64,000 nt of DNA from Sinomicrobium oceani. Lineage in GTDB: Bacteria > Bacteroidota > Bacteroidia > Flavobacteriales > Flavobacteriaceae. The notes beneath the pieces were generated by a model. That model saw only the letters and a list, made by a program, of their open reading frames with translations, was not told where the DNA came from and searched no databases. Made by a program: the position numbers and the translations under genes. The DNA lies in NCBI RefSeq assembly GCF_900119185.1, contig NZ_FPJE01000005.1, forward strand, positions 1 to 64,000, in the 5' to 3' direction. Every line of letters begins with the position of its first letter. Positions within the stretch are counted from its first letter, which is position 1. Below are positions 17,322 through 26,800 of this stretch, in pieces.

Positions 17322-17527
17322 TTAATTCACAAAATATTTGACAATTATTCCACCTACCAACCAGACGTAACAGATATAGGCAACATACTTTAAAATCTTT
17401 TCAAGCAATGGGCTTTTAGGTGCCATCCCGCTCATCGTACTTTCAACACCCTTATTTTTAAAGAACCCTAAATAGTTGTTTGTAAAACCCTGTGTTTTCA
17501 GATTTTTTTCTTGTTGTCATTAACCAT
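17322..17527 (-). CDS. Small membrane protein, possibly split by an A7 run
   Basis: The safe frame is ATG 17435 to TAA 17324-17322, 37 residues (MSGMAPKSPLLEKILKYVAY and one membrane helix). The same frame is open further upstream with protein-like content (TNNYLGFFKNKGVEST) but has no start codon. An ATG at 17527 opens MVNDNKKK in another frame and meets a run of seven A. One extra A, or a -1 slip there, would fuse both into a 66-residue protein. It may be a frameshifted gene, a slippage-dependent gene, or a sequencing error. The gene is directly upstream of the PepSY gene. Confidence 0.5.
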
Positions 17528-17541
17528 TTTAATTTAAGCTC

Positions 17542-17676
17542 TTAACTAAATAATTGAAGTGCCAATGCACCACCAACTATTAATATTAGGATTGTATATA
17601 CTATATAATTGAGCCATTTTTTAACCACAGATTTACCTATTATTTGTTGGCAACCGTTCTTGCAACATTCTTTCAT
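17542..17676 (-). CDS. Small cysteine-containing membrane protein (44 aa)
   Basis: Frame from ATG 17676 to TAA 17544-17542. It begins MKECCKNGCQQ, three cysteines in the first nine residues, and continues into a single hydrophobic helix (about 24-43). The N-terminal CCxxxC could bind a metal near the membrane. It lies in the cus gene run, downstream of two large hairpins. Family not recognised. Confidence 0.6.
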   Translation of the reverse strand: MKECCKNGCQQIIGKSVVKKWLNYIVYTILILIVGGALALQLFS

Positions 17677-17823
17677 TGTTATAAATTCTTTTCTTTATTG
17701 TTATTTGCAAAACCATATAAATAATACTTGAAGATGAGAGGTAAACTTTAATGAACCAACCAAATTTTTACCCCTCAAAATCAAGCATCTTCACTAAACT
17801 TCTTTTCTGCGAAATTTTAATTT

Positions 17824-17882
17824 GCCCGACCTAGGAAGAGAGACGCTATATTTAGGGATTTAATCTCTCTCCCAGTTCAGGC
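17824..17882 (-). other. Hairpin element 1 (shared GCCTGAACT outer stem)
   Basis: On the minus strand, GCCTGAACTGGGAGAGAGA (17882-17864) pairs with the 3' arm ending CCTAGGTCGGGC (17843-17824). G-U pairs are counted and one A-G mismatch and one bulge remain; the loop is about 20 nt. As RNA the pairing is better in the direction of the cus operon, because the variant pairs become G-U rather than A-C. It lies between the DUF3347 gene and the 44-aa gene. Related to the elements at 17926-17986 and 29571-29631. Confidence 0.65.
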
Positions 17883-17925
17883 TGCTATTAACCAAATCAA
17901 CTTCTCTTTTTCAAAAGTTCATTGT

Positions 17926-17986
17926 GCCTGACTTGGGAAGGAACTAACACTAATCATCAACATTGTTTTCCTTCCCACGACAGGAC
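17926..17986 (-). other. Hairpin element 2
   Basis: A stem with perfect inner part GGGAAGGAA/TTCCTTCCC and outer arms GCCTGACTT (plus, from 17926) against ACGACAGGAC (to 17986). About 20 nt lie in the loop. It is 43 bp from element 1, in the same approx. 400-bp gene-free interval (17677-18078) of the cus operon. It may act as a terminator, processing site or regulatory leader. No run of U follows it in the minus direction, which argues against a simple intrinsic terminator. Confidence 0.6.
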
Positions 17987-18078
17987 TTTACAACTATTCA
18001 GGTAACCCTGTCATCTCCTAAGCTACTGTTAACTAATAAACCAGTATATTTAAAAGAGTATTAAAGGCAGGGGATTAT

Positions 18079-18639
18079 TTATTGAATAGTTTTTTGCACT
18101 TTTCCACATTTAAGCATTCTACTGCCGTAATATGGATTTTTCACTTCTTTACTTGTACTCAACCACGCACTACCCTTATCATACATTGGGCAAAATTGCT
18201 CGTATAACGTGCTTTTTGTACCCGTAATAGCTACCATATCAGTAATATCCTTACTTAACGTTTTAAAGTGCTCGCGTTGGTGGTCTATGGCACTTTCAGA
18301 AATATGCTCGGCGTGCTCTACGGCATCTTCTATAATGTCTTCTAATTCTTCTTGATTTTCTTTTGAATAACTGTCCGTATCAAATGCTTTAAGAGTGGCT
18401 ACCAATTTTGTTCCTGCTTGTGCTGCCTTTTTTGTATCGTCCGCAACTAAAGCATCTTTTAAATTAAAGTAATCACTTAAAATAGCTTCTGCTTTTGCGT
18501 CACTATTTTTATTCATCATTTTGCTATGGTCCATTTTCATATCTCCGTGATCGTGGTTCATTTTTTCTTTTTCCTGTGCATTGGTAAAAGAAACTGCTAA
18601 CAATAGCATTGCTGCAATACTCATTTTTAAATTTTTCAT
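18079..18639 (-). CDS. Exported DUF3347 protein
   Basis: The 186-residue protein has a signal peptide (1-21, cleavage after TNA), a His/Met-rich segment ([18 protein letters not shown], about 27-44) and a DUF3347 domain. The latter holds [30 protein letters not shown] and [12 protein letters not shown]. The domain also ends CusB here, and occurs at 19116-19718. Repeated Met/His clusters suggest periplasmic copper binding. The two free proteins are about 50% identical by eye. Confidence 0.85.
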   Translation of the reverse strand: MKNLKMSIAAMLLLAVSFTNAQEKEKMNHDHGDMKMDHSKMMNKNSDAKAEAILSDYFNLKDALVADDTKKAAQAGTKLVATLKAFDTDSYSKENQEELEDIIEDAVEHAEHISESAIDHQREHFKTLSKDITDMVAITGTKSTLYEQFCPMYDKGSAWLSTSKEVKNPYYGSRMLKCGKVQKTIQ

Positions 18640-18662
18640 TTTAATTACTTTTAAATTATTGT

Positions 18663-19115
18663 TTATAAACTATCTTTTAATTGTGTGATAAAATTGATTA
18701 ACTCTTCTGCTTCAGCTTCTGTAAATGTTGCCTCACTATGTATCAAAGTGTAAGAATCCAAAGGCATTTCGCCATTTTCAATCTGCTTGATAATAGACCT
18801 TAACTTACTTGCTTTTCTTCGGCTGGATAATGAATCCCATTCGTTGAAATTAAGTTCAGCTTTTCCTTCTTTAATATGGTCTTCCAAAAACCAAGCAACA
18901 GGTTGAATTTTATTGTACCAAGGGTATTGCGTATTATTGCTGTGGCAATCATAGCAGGATACCTGTAACTTTTTTTGAATAGTTTCTGGTACATTATTGA
19001 CCAGCATAAAATCAGTTGACGGTACAGTATCACTTTGATTGCGTGTAGTCGGAATAAATTGAATTCCCACGAACGCTACCAGTAGTACTATTGCTATAAT
19101 CTTTACAATTTTCAT
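18663..19115 (-). CDS. Haem-binding-domain protein with CxxCH motif
   Basis: A 150-residue protein with an N-terminal membrane anchor or uncleaved signal (1-20). The following domain contains [17 protein letters not shown], a single CxxCH c-type haem motif, with a [11 protein letters not shown] helix and a C-terminal helical part. This layout matches the small haem-binding domain family of Bacteroidota. It is packed between the two DUF3347 genes (one base from the upstream one). Possible role in periplasmic redox of copper; not proven. Confidence 0.83.
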   Translation of the reverse strand: MKIVKIIAIVLLVAFVGIQFIPTTRNQSDTVPSTDFMLVNNVPETIQKKLQVSCYDCHSNNTQYPWYNKIQPVAWFLEDHIKEGKAELNFNEWDSLSSRRKASKLRSIIKQIENGEMPLDSYTLIHSEATFTEAEAEELINFITQLKDSL

Positions 19116-19718
19116 TTAGTTAATTTCACGTTGTACTTTGCCGCATTTTAACATTTGACTACCATAGTATGGATTGCGCACTTCCTCTTTAGTACTTAGC
19201 CAAGCTGTACCGCCATCATACATAGGGCAAAACTGCTCGTAAAGCTTCATCTCTGCTCCTGTTATAGCAACCATATCTATAACATCTTTACTTAAAACTT
19301 TAAAATGTTCGCGCTGGTGTGCTATATCACTTTCTGAAATGTGTTCTGCGTGTTCAACTGCATCCTCTACAATATCCTTTAATTCCGATTGCTGGGTATC
19401 GTTATATTGTGAGGCGTCAAAATTTCCTAAGGATGTTGCTAGGGTTGCCCCAAGTTCTTTGGCTTTGCCATTATCATCTCCCACCAAGGCATTCTTTAAG
19501 TTGAAATAGTCATTTAATACCGCTTGTGTATTACTATCTCCACCCATTGCCATTTCCCTCTTTTCGCCGTCGTGATGACCATCACTGTTATCGTGGTTCA
19601 TTTCTGAATGGTCTCCATCCGTGCTATTTTGTTCTTTGCTGTTGTCTTTACAAGACATTACTGTTAAGGTTATGAATGCTATCGCAACTATACCTAATGT
19701 TGATTTTAATTTGCTCAT
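19116..19718 (-). CDS. DUF3347 lipoprotein
   Basis: The 200-residue protein starts with a lipoprotein signal (lipobox ending VMSC near residue 23). A His/Asp/Met-rich stretch follows ([20 protein letters not shown]), then a DUF3347 domain ending [12 protein letters not shown] and [12 protein letters not shown]. Probably anchored in a membrane facing the periplasm and binding copper. It is a paralogue of the 18079-18639 protein. Confidence 0.86.
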   Translation of the reverse strand: MSKLKSTLGIVAIAFITLTVMSCKDNSKEQNSTDGDHSEMNHDNSDGHHDGEKREMAMGGDSNTQAVLNDYFNLKNALVGDDNGKAKELGATLATSLGNFDASQYNDTQQSELKDIVEDAVEHAEHISESDIAHQREHFKVLSKDVIDMVAITGAEMKLYEQFCPMYDGGTAWLSTKEEVRNPYYGSQMLKCGKVQREIN

Positions 19719-19775
19719 TTTGTTTTAATTTAAGTTTGTGTTTATTAATTATTATTACTGCCTTTTTATAGTGTC

Positions 19776-20162
19776 TTATAATTTTTCAATGACGTTTTCC
19801 AACATTGCAGTTATTTCGCTGGCTATCTCATTCAATTTTTCATTTTTTACAGCTTGCATTGAAGCCATTGGGTTTACGGCCGCAACTTCAATGATACCTG
19901 CTTCGATTTCCTGTACTATGACATTGCAGGGCAACATCGTTCCAATTTTATCTTCTGCTTGCAAAGCTTTATGTGCATAGGGCGGATTACAAGCTCCGAG
20001 TATCCTATACTTTTTAAAGTCTATATCCAGTTTTTTCTTTAGTGTTTCTGTTACATCAATTTCTGTAAGGATTCCAAAACCTTCCTCCTTTAATCCTTGT
20101 GTCACTTTCTCTATGACCTCTTCGAAGGTTCCATTGATTGTTTTATTAAAATAATAGTTCAT
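19776..20162 (-). CDS. DUF302 protein
   Basis: A 128-residue soluble protein with the DUF302 pattern: EEVIEKVTQGLKEEGFGILTEID near the start, then ILGACNPPYAHKAL and LLPCNVIV-like MLPCNVIVQE. Structures of the family show a heart-shaped dimer of unknown function. The two conserved cysteines (GACNPP and LPCNV) could bind metal. It is 21 bp downstream of the multicopper oxidase gene. Confidence 0.88.
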   Translation of the reverse strand: MNYYFNKTINGTFEEVIEKVTQGLKEEGFGILTEIDVTETLKKKLDIDFKKYRILGACNPPYAHKALQAEDKIGTMLPCNVIVQEIEAGIIEVAAVNPMASMQAVKNEKLNEIASEITAMLENVIEKL

Positions 20163-20183
20163 CTTTTTTTAATTTTTAGTTGT

Positions 20184-22556
20184 TTAAAATCTTGCTAATA
20201 GTCCACCACCCAATCCATATCGGTTATTGTAGTTAGCTTGGATTGAAAAATTGCGCGAAAGAATGTATGCAACCCCTACCAACCATTGTGTTTCGCTTTC
20301 AAATGATTTATTATTCTCTAAATCATTGACCCATCCAAAATCTGCTCTGTATTCGTATTCGCCTTCCAAAAAAATTCTTGGAAAAATCAATAATTCTCTG
20401 TCCAAACGTATTCTTGGGCGTAGCTGATGGTCCATACTCACATCTACATTAAATCTATAAGGCGTAAAATACTTTACACCAACCAATCCTACGGTATTAA
20501 ATGTATCGTAAGAATCTGGTGTTGACGTTTCGGTATTTACTCCTGCATAAACACGTACCCAATCGTTCAGATACCTATTATAACTTATTTCGGCTTCAAG
20601 ATTTTGGTCGTAATCGAACTCTGTTCTCAAACCAAATTCATTTCGGATATTGCTCGACGTTAAAAAGAGTTCATTAAAATTTGAACCTGCACGAGCCAAT
20701 CCCCACGAATAATAATGGTCTGTCTCATCAATAAGTTTCTGAACTGGATAATCTTTCATTCTATCATCCCTTGGGGTATCGTAACTAAACACTCTTGCCA
20801 TACCACCCATCATATGGTACAATATGTGGCAATGAAAAAACCAATCGCCATACTCTTCGTTATAAAATTCAATAATAACTTTCTGCATTGGTGGTACGTT
20901 CACGGTATGCTTTAATGGGGAACGTTCTCCTTTTTCATTAATGACCCTGAAGTAATGACCGTGCAAGTGCATTGGATGGTGCATCATAGTCAGGTTATTT
21001 AATGTAATTCTGGTTACCTCGCCTCCTTTTATATTTATCTTATCGGTTTCTGATAATGGAACCCCATTCATACTCCATACATAGCGATTCATATTACCTG
21101 TTAGGTTAAGCAACACTTCATTTACTGGTAAATCTGCCTTAAATTCAGTTTTTTCTTTTGCCTCTAAAAAATCATAGTTGAAGTATGTCTTTCGCTCCTC
21201 ATAATCAAAAGAAGTAGAATCCTTCTGCATCATTGGCATATTGTGCATATGACCTTCCATTTTATTTGATGCTCCATTATGGCTCATTGACATCGGGTCT
21301 TTTTTCATTCCCATTGTATCATCCATCTTCATATCCATTTGGTCATTCATTTTGCCATCTTTCATCGACATCTTATCGTTCCCCATTTTCATCTCGCCGT
21401 CCTTCATATTCATCTTCATTCCGTACTTCTGCATTAAAACTTCGGGTGTATTCTTCTTCTTGTTTCCAACCATTGCAGGTGCTCCCATTTTCATATCCAT
21501 TTTGGCCATTTGCTTCATCATCTCTATTTTACTAGGTCTGTCAATTCTTTTAGCTGGATAAAGTTTGCCACTACCCAAACGAATTGAGGTATTACCAGAG
21601 CCGTCTTGTGCTGTGGCAGTAATTTCAATAGTTCCTTCTGGAATAGTTACAATTACATCATACGTTTCGGCTATGCCAAAGAGAAATCTGCTTTTGGAAA
21701 CGGGTTGCACGTCAACACCATCACTGGAAACCAACATTGGGTTACCTCCTCCGAAATCCATCCAATAATAGGTAGATGCCGATGCATTGATAAAACGAAG
21801 CCTTACTTTTTCTCCTGGTTTAAATTCTGGGTACTCTACCAATTTTTTACCATTGGACAAAAATGTGGGATAATAAATGTCTGCAATATCTGCACCTTCC
21901 ATTCTGTCTCGCCAAAATTTGAATTGTGCTCCTAATGCACCTTCTTTTATTACTCTACTTAAAGGTACTGCTGTTCCTTTTTTTACTTGATACCATTCGT
22001 TTCCTCTTTTAAGGTTACGTAATACATTCATTGGTTTTTCGTTTGTCCAATCTGATAATACCACGACTAAATCTTTATCATATTCCAAGGTTTTCTCTTT
22101 TGGATGAATGATAATAGACCCATAAACACCTTTTTGTTCTTGTAGCATTGTGTGGGAATGGTACCAATATGTTCCCGATTGGTTGATTGGAATCCTGTAT
22201 TGGAAAGTTGTTCCTGGCTCAATCGGTGGGGTAGTTAAATATGGAACCCCGTCGTAAAAATTGGGAAGTATCAATCCGTGCCAATGCACTGAAGTTTCTT
22301 CATCCATTTTATTGGTTACGTTGATTATAGCAAGGTCTCCTTCATTAAATTCCAAAACAGGCCCAGGGATACCTCCATTGATAGTCATTGCATTAGCAGT
22401 AACACCACCAAGCGTCATTTTATTTTCTTCAATGGTAAGGTTATACTCTTGAATAGGTCGTCCTTCTTCTTTTCTATCTTGTCCGTTGGTTCCTACTTGT
22501 GCAACACTTTCAAATGAAACGAGAAGTACAAATAGTATTGTTATCTTTCTAATCAT
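20184..22556 (-). CDS. Multicopper oxidase with Met-rich insert and C-terminal CopB-like barrel
   Basis: A 790-residue exported protein. After a signal peptide (1-19) come the copper motifs HWHG (91-94), WYHSHT, HPMHLHGHYFR and FFHCHILYHMMGGM, giving type 1, 2 and 3 sites. A long Met-rich region (about 340-430, repeated MxxMxM) resembles that of CopA/PcoA oxidases. From about 615 the sequence changes to outer-membrane-like beta strands (YYSWGLARAGSN, aromatic-ended) as in CopB/PcoB. Thus oxidase and barrel appear fused. Likely oxidises Cu(I) and binds copper at the outer membrane. Confidence 0.88.
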   Translation of the reverse strand: MIRKITILFVLLVSFESVAQVGTNGQDRKEEGRPIQEYNLTIEENKMTLGGVTANAMTINGGIPGPVLEFNEGDLAIINVTNKMDEETSVHWHGLILPNFYDGVPYLTTPPIEPGTTFQYRIPINQSGTYWYHSHTMLQEQKGVYGSIIIHPKEKTLEYDKDLVVVLSDWTNEKPMNVLRNLKRGNEWYQVKKGTAVPLSRVIKEGALGAQFKFWRDRMEGADIADIYYPTFLSNGKKLVEYPEFKPGEKVRLRFINASASTYYWMDFGGGNPMLVSSDGVDVQPVSKSRFLFGIAETYDVIVTIPEGTIEITATAQDGSGNTSIRLGSGKLYPAKRIDRPSKIEMMKQMAKMDMKMGAPAMVGNKKKNTPEVLMQKYGMKMNMKDGEMKMGNDKMSMKDGKMNDQMDMKMDDTMGMKKDPMSMSHNGASNKMEGHMHNMPMMQKDSTSFDYEERKTYFNYDFLEAKEKTEFKADLPVNEVLLNLTGNMNRYVWSMNGVPLSETDKINIKGGEVTRITLNNLTMMHHPMHLHGHYFRVINEKGERSPLKHTVNVPPMQKVIIEFYNEEYGDWFFHCHILYHMMGGMARVFSYDTPRDDRMKDYPVQKLIDETDHYYSWGLARAGSNFNELFLTSSNIRNEFGLRTEFDYDQNLEAEISYNRYLNDWVRVYAGVNTETSTPDSYDTFNTVGLVGVKYFTPYRFNVDVSMDHQLRPRIRLDRELLIFPRIFLEGEYEYRADFGWVNDLENNKSFESETQWLVGVAYILSRNFSIQANYNNRYGLGGGLLARF

Positions 22557-22604
22557 AATTCTTTATTTTAGTGTTCAAAAGCCAATTTGGCCTAGTTCAA
22601 TTTT

Positions 22605-23816
22605 TTATCTTGTTAAATAATTTATTAAAGCATATTCTGTAAAATACTCTTTAATGGAATCGATTAAATTGATTTGAAACTTTAACTGCAATTCCTGTAC
22701 ATCTAACACATCATTAAAATCTATAGTTCCAGTTTCGTAGTTTTTCATAAGAATTTCCTCGGCATCAATGGCCTGTTTCAAATTATCGGTTTGTACATTG
22801 AACTTAATTCTTGTCGCATTTCTATTATAAAGCCCTTGCGCCAAAAGTGTTTCTAACTTATTCAACCTATCCTCTTTTTGAAATTTTATTTCTAGTTGTT
22901 TCAACTCATTTTGTCTTGTCACAGACTTATATTTATTATTAAAAATGGGAATAGAAATAGAAAGCATAGGCATAACCATATCTTTAAAAGAGCTAGTTAT
23001 CATTGGACTATTTTCTTGGTTAATATACTGCACTCCAAACCCTACCATAGGACCACTTTCCTTTTGGTTTAACAGCTCTGACTGCTCAACAGATTCATAT
23101 AACTTATCATATTTAATAAGTTCCGGGTTTATTTGAAGGTTCTCATTTAAAACCAGAGGGTCAACGTCCGGAATCATCATTTCTTCCACAACATCCACCG
23201 ACATATTTTCTTCACGATTCAAAAGGTTATTGAACAGCGTCTGTTCTGCCTGAAAACCCTGTTCTAGCACTTCCTTTTGTTGAACTAATTCGTTTTGCCT
23301 TATTTGAAGGCGAAGTACATCAACAGCTGATGCTTTACCAACTTCCAATGAAGTTAATGCTAGGCGTTCATAGGTTTGTAAAAGTTCAATGTTCTCATCC
23401 AGAATAAGCTGTTTTGCACGTATGGCATAAAGTTTATAATATGACTGGGATACTGACAATGAAAGTTTTCTTTTCGCAATTGCTATATCAACATATTGCG
23501 CTTCTGCTATAGATGATGCATAATTTTCCCTTGCTGAAATGGTCCCGAACCACGGTAACATTTGCATTACAGAGGCACTAAATTGCTCCATAGGCATATC
23601 CATTTCAGGAGCTATAGCCATAACGCCAAAATTAAATTCAGTATTTGGTAAGCTGTTAACTTCATTTACTTTTTCTTCGGCGATATTGTACCGCAATTCA
23701 AAAGCTTGGATTTCTGGATTGTTCTTTTCAGCTTCCTGAATATAGGATGCTAAATCTTGTGCATTTACTTCCGCGAAAGCGAAAAAAACAAGTGCTATTA
23801 AAATTATATATCTCAT
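22605..23816 (-). CDS. cusC: CusC/TolC-type outer-membrane efflux channel
   Basis: The 403-residue protein has a signal peptide (1-19) and two repeats of long helices with the LRLQIRQNEL and ALTSLEVGKASAVDVL segments, typical of TolC-family proteins. It would form the outer-membrane exit for CusA. Its ATG overlaps the cusA stop by four bases (ATGA), indicating coupling. Somewhat shorter than classical CusC (about 460), common for Bacteroidota. Confidence 0.87.
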   Translation of the reverse strand: MRYIILIALVFFAFAEVNAQDLASYIQEAEKNNPEIQAFELRYNIAEEKVNEVNSLPNTEFNFGVMAIAPEMDMPMEQFSASVMQMLPWFGTISARENYASSIAEAQYVDIAIAKRKLSLSVSQSYYKLYAIRAKQLILDENIELLQTYERLALTSLEVGKASAVDVLRLQIRQNELVQQKEVLEQGFQAEQTLFNNLLNREENMSVDVVEEMMIPDVDPLVLNENLQINPELIKYDKLYESVEQSELLNQKESGPMVGFGVQYINQENSPMITSSFKDMVMPMLSISIPIFNNKYKSVTRQNELKQLEIKFQKEDRLNKLETLLAQGLYNRNATRIKFNVQTDNLKQAIDAEEILMKNYETGTIDFNDVLDVQELQLKFQINLIDSIKEYFTEYALINYLTR

Positions 23817-26800
23817 TTTGTAGCTCGTTTTAATTGAAATTCTTCTTTCCAGCTAAATAAAACTGGCACAACAAATAGGGTTACAAGTGCTATAAGCATT
23901 CCGCCAAATGAAGGGATTGCCATCGGAATCATTATATCACTCCCACGACCTGTTGATGTCAATACAGGTAACAAAGCGAGAATAGTTGTTGCAGTTGTCA
24001 TTAAACACGGACGGATACGCTTTTCTCCAGCTTCAACTACAGATGCCCTAATTTCCTGTTTTGTTTCTGGGGTATTTCTATCAAAGGTTTGGGTCAAATA
24101 AGTTGCCATAACCACACCATCATCAGTTGCAATACCGAATAGGGCAATAAAACCAACCCAAACGGCAACACTTAAATTAATGGTGTGCATTTGAAAAAGG
24201 TCTCGTAAATTTTCTCCGAAAAAGCTGAAGTTTAAGAACCAATCTTGGCCGTAGAACCATATCATTAAAAAACCTCCCGCAAAGGCGACAGCAATTCCAG
24301 TAAAGACCATTAATGACGTTCCAACAGAACGGAACTGGAAATATAGGATTAGAAAAATAATAGCCAAAGCCAGAGGTACTACCACGCTCAATGTTTTTTC
24401 TGCTCGTAACTGATTTTCATACGTTCCCGTAAATTGATAATTGATACCCTTTGGAACGGTCAATTCGCCATTGTCAATTTTTTCTTGAATAAGGGCTTGG
24501 GCATTTTCCACCACATCTACTTCGGCGAAACCATCTAATTTATCAAAAAGGACATAGCCAACTAAAAAAGTATCCTCACTTTTAATGACCTGCGGCCCTT
24601 GTTCGTATCTTATAGTAGCCAACTCACTTAACGGAACCGGACTCCCTTTTTCTACTGGAACATAAATGTCTTTTAAGTCATTTGGATTTGCGCGTAATTC
24701 CCTTGGGTAGCGTACACGAATACCATAGCGCTCCCTACCTTCTACTGTTTGTGAAAGCACCATACCACCAACAGAAACCTGTATAACTTGCTGTACTTGC
24801 TCTATGGTTATGCCATAGCGCGCAAGTCGTTCTCTGTCAATATCTATAAGTAGGTATGGCTTCCCCACAATACGGTCGGCAAAAACTGCTTCATCCTTTA
24901 CACCCTCTGCTTGTTTTAAGATATCTTCCAATTGTACCCCAAACGCCTCAATTTCTTTTAAATCCTGTCCTTTCACCTTAATGCCCATAGGTGCTCGCAT
25001 ACCAGTCTGTAGCATCACCAAGCGTGTTTCTATGGGTTGTAGCTTTGGTGCTGAAGTAACACCTGGAAGCTTTGTAACCCTTACGATTTCTTTCCAAATA
25101 TCGTCTGGCGATTCAATTTCAGGTCGCCAATTTCTAAAGTACTCTCCATCGTCATCTGGAATGAGCTGTGAACTTGTCACAGAGAATGGGTCTGTAATTT
25201 TTGAGGCTTTATAGTCATCATCTTCTACTTCAATTTCGCTATTAGGGTTGGTTACTAAACTGCCATCCTTTAAAACAAATAAGCCGTCTTCGTTTACCTT
25301 AAAGCGTTGTCTTTTGCGATTTTCATTTAAAATATATTCAGATTTATATTGAATAACATTCTCATACATCGATAACGGTGCAGGGTCTAATGCTGATTCT
25401 GTACGCCCAGATTTACCGACTACGGTTTCAATTTCTGGAATGCTCGCAACGGCCATATCGAGTTGCTGTAGGACGCGTTTATTTTCCTCCACACCTGCGT
25501 GTGGCATTGAAGTGGGCATTAACAGGAATGAACCCTCATTGAGTGAAGGCATAAACTCTTTACCAGTATTACGCATAATCATCACTCCAAAAATTACAAT
25601 GGCAGTTGGTATCGAAAGAAATAACAGCTTATTGCGCAATGCCCAATTTAAAATTCGAACATAATAATTTCTAAAAAGTGTAAATACACCCAAAAGACCA
25701 AAACAGATAAGACCAACGAAGATTAAGTTTATAAGGATACTTCTATCTACTCCCAGTGGTCTCCAATATTCCGCCAATAGGAATATGATAGCAAAAGCCG
25801 AAACAAATATATTGATGATGTTGGCGCGTTTTGACGTAATCTTTTCCTTTAGTGAAAGGAAGCCAACAACGCCAAATGCAACTAATATTAATCCAAGCGG
25901 ATAGCCTAAAATTAAAGATAAAACGCCAAAAACAATCAATGCTCCATTTAGCATATAACTAAAAGAAGTTTTTAAATTTCTCTTTTTAAATAAATAGGCC
26001 GCAAATGGTGGAAGTAAAAATAGGGCAACAATAAGAGATGCGGTGAGTGCTGCCGTTTTTGTAAATGCCAATGGCCTAAACAATTTCCCTTCTGCACCAA
26101 TCATAGTAAATACAGGAATGAAACTAATAATAGTGGTCATTACTGCCGTTAAGATGGCGCCAGAAACTTCGGCAGTCGCATTATAAACTACCGTATTCAT
26201 AGGTAGCTTTTCTTCATTTTCATCAATATGCCGCAAGACATTTTCCGAAAGGATAACGCCCACATCGACCATAGTTCCAATAGCAATTGCAATACCAGAT
26301 AAGGCGACAATATTTGCATCTACATTGAACAGTTTCATAGAAATAAAGACCATCAAAACCGCAACAGGCAATAATCCGGAAATCAATACGGAGGCCCTTA
26401 AATTGAAGACCATTATGATAATCACAAAAATGGTAATCAATATCTCTAAAGTTAGCGCTTCATCAAGTGTGCCCAAGGTTTCTTGGATTAGTTCTGTTCT
26501 GTCATAAAAGGGTACGATGGTTAATTGCGAAGTCCTCCCATCGCTTAATGTTTTTGATGGAAGCCCAGAACTTAACTCGTTTATTTTTTCTTTAACATTG
26601 TTGATGACTTCCATAGGATTGGCCCCATAACGAGCCACTACAACACCACCAACAACCTCGGCTCCTTCCTTGTCCAATAAGCCTCTTCTTGTAGCAGGAC
26701 CGTGTGTTACTTTCGCAATATCCTTTATACGGATGGATGTAAAATCTTTTGAAGTAACTACCGCGTTTTCTAAATCAGATAGTTTCTTAATATAACCCAA

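Noticed and set aside
17824-17986. Integron attC sites
   Set aside because: The outer arms resemble short inverted cores, but the RYYYAAC/GTTRRRY consensus is absent and no integron integrase is present.
20715-21935. Plus-strand frames opposite the multicopper oxidase
   Set aside because: They mirror the Met/His-rich coding sequence and lack any independent protein features.
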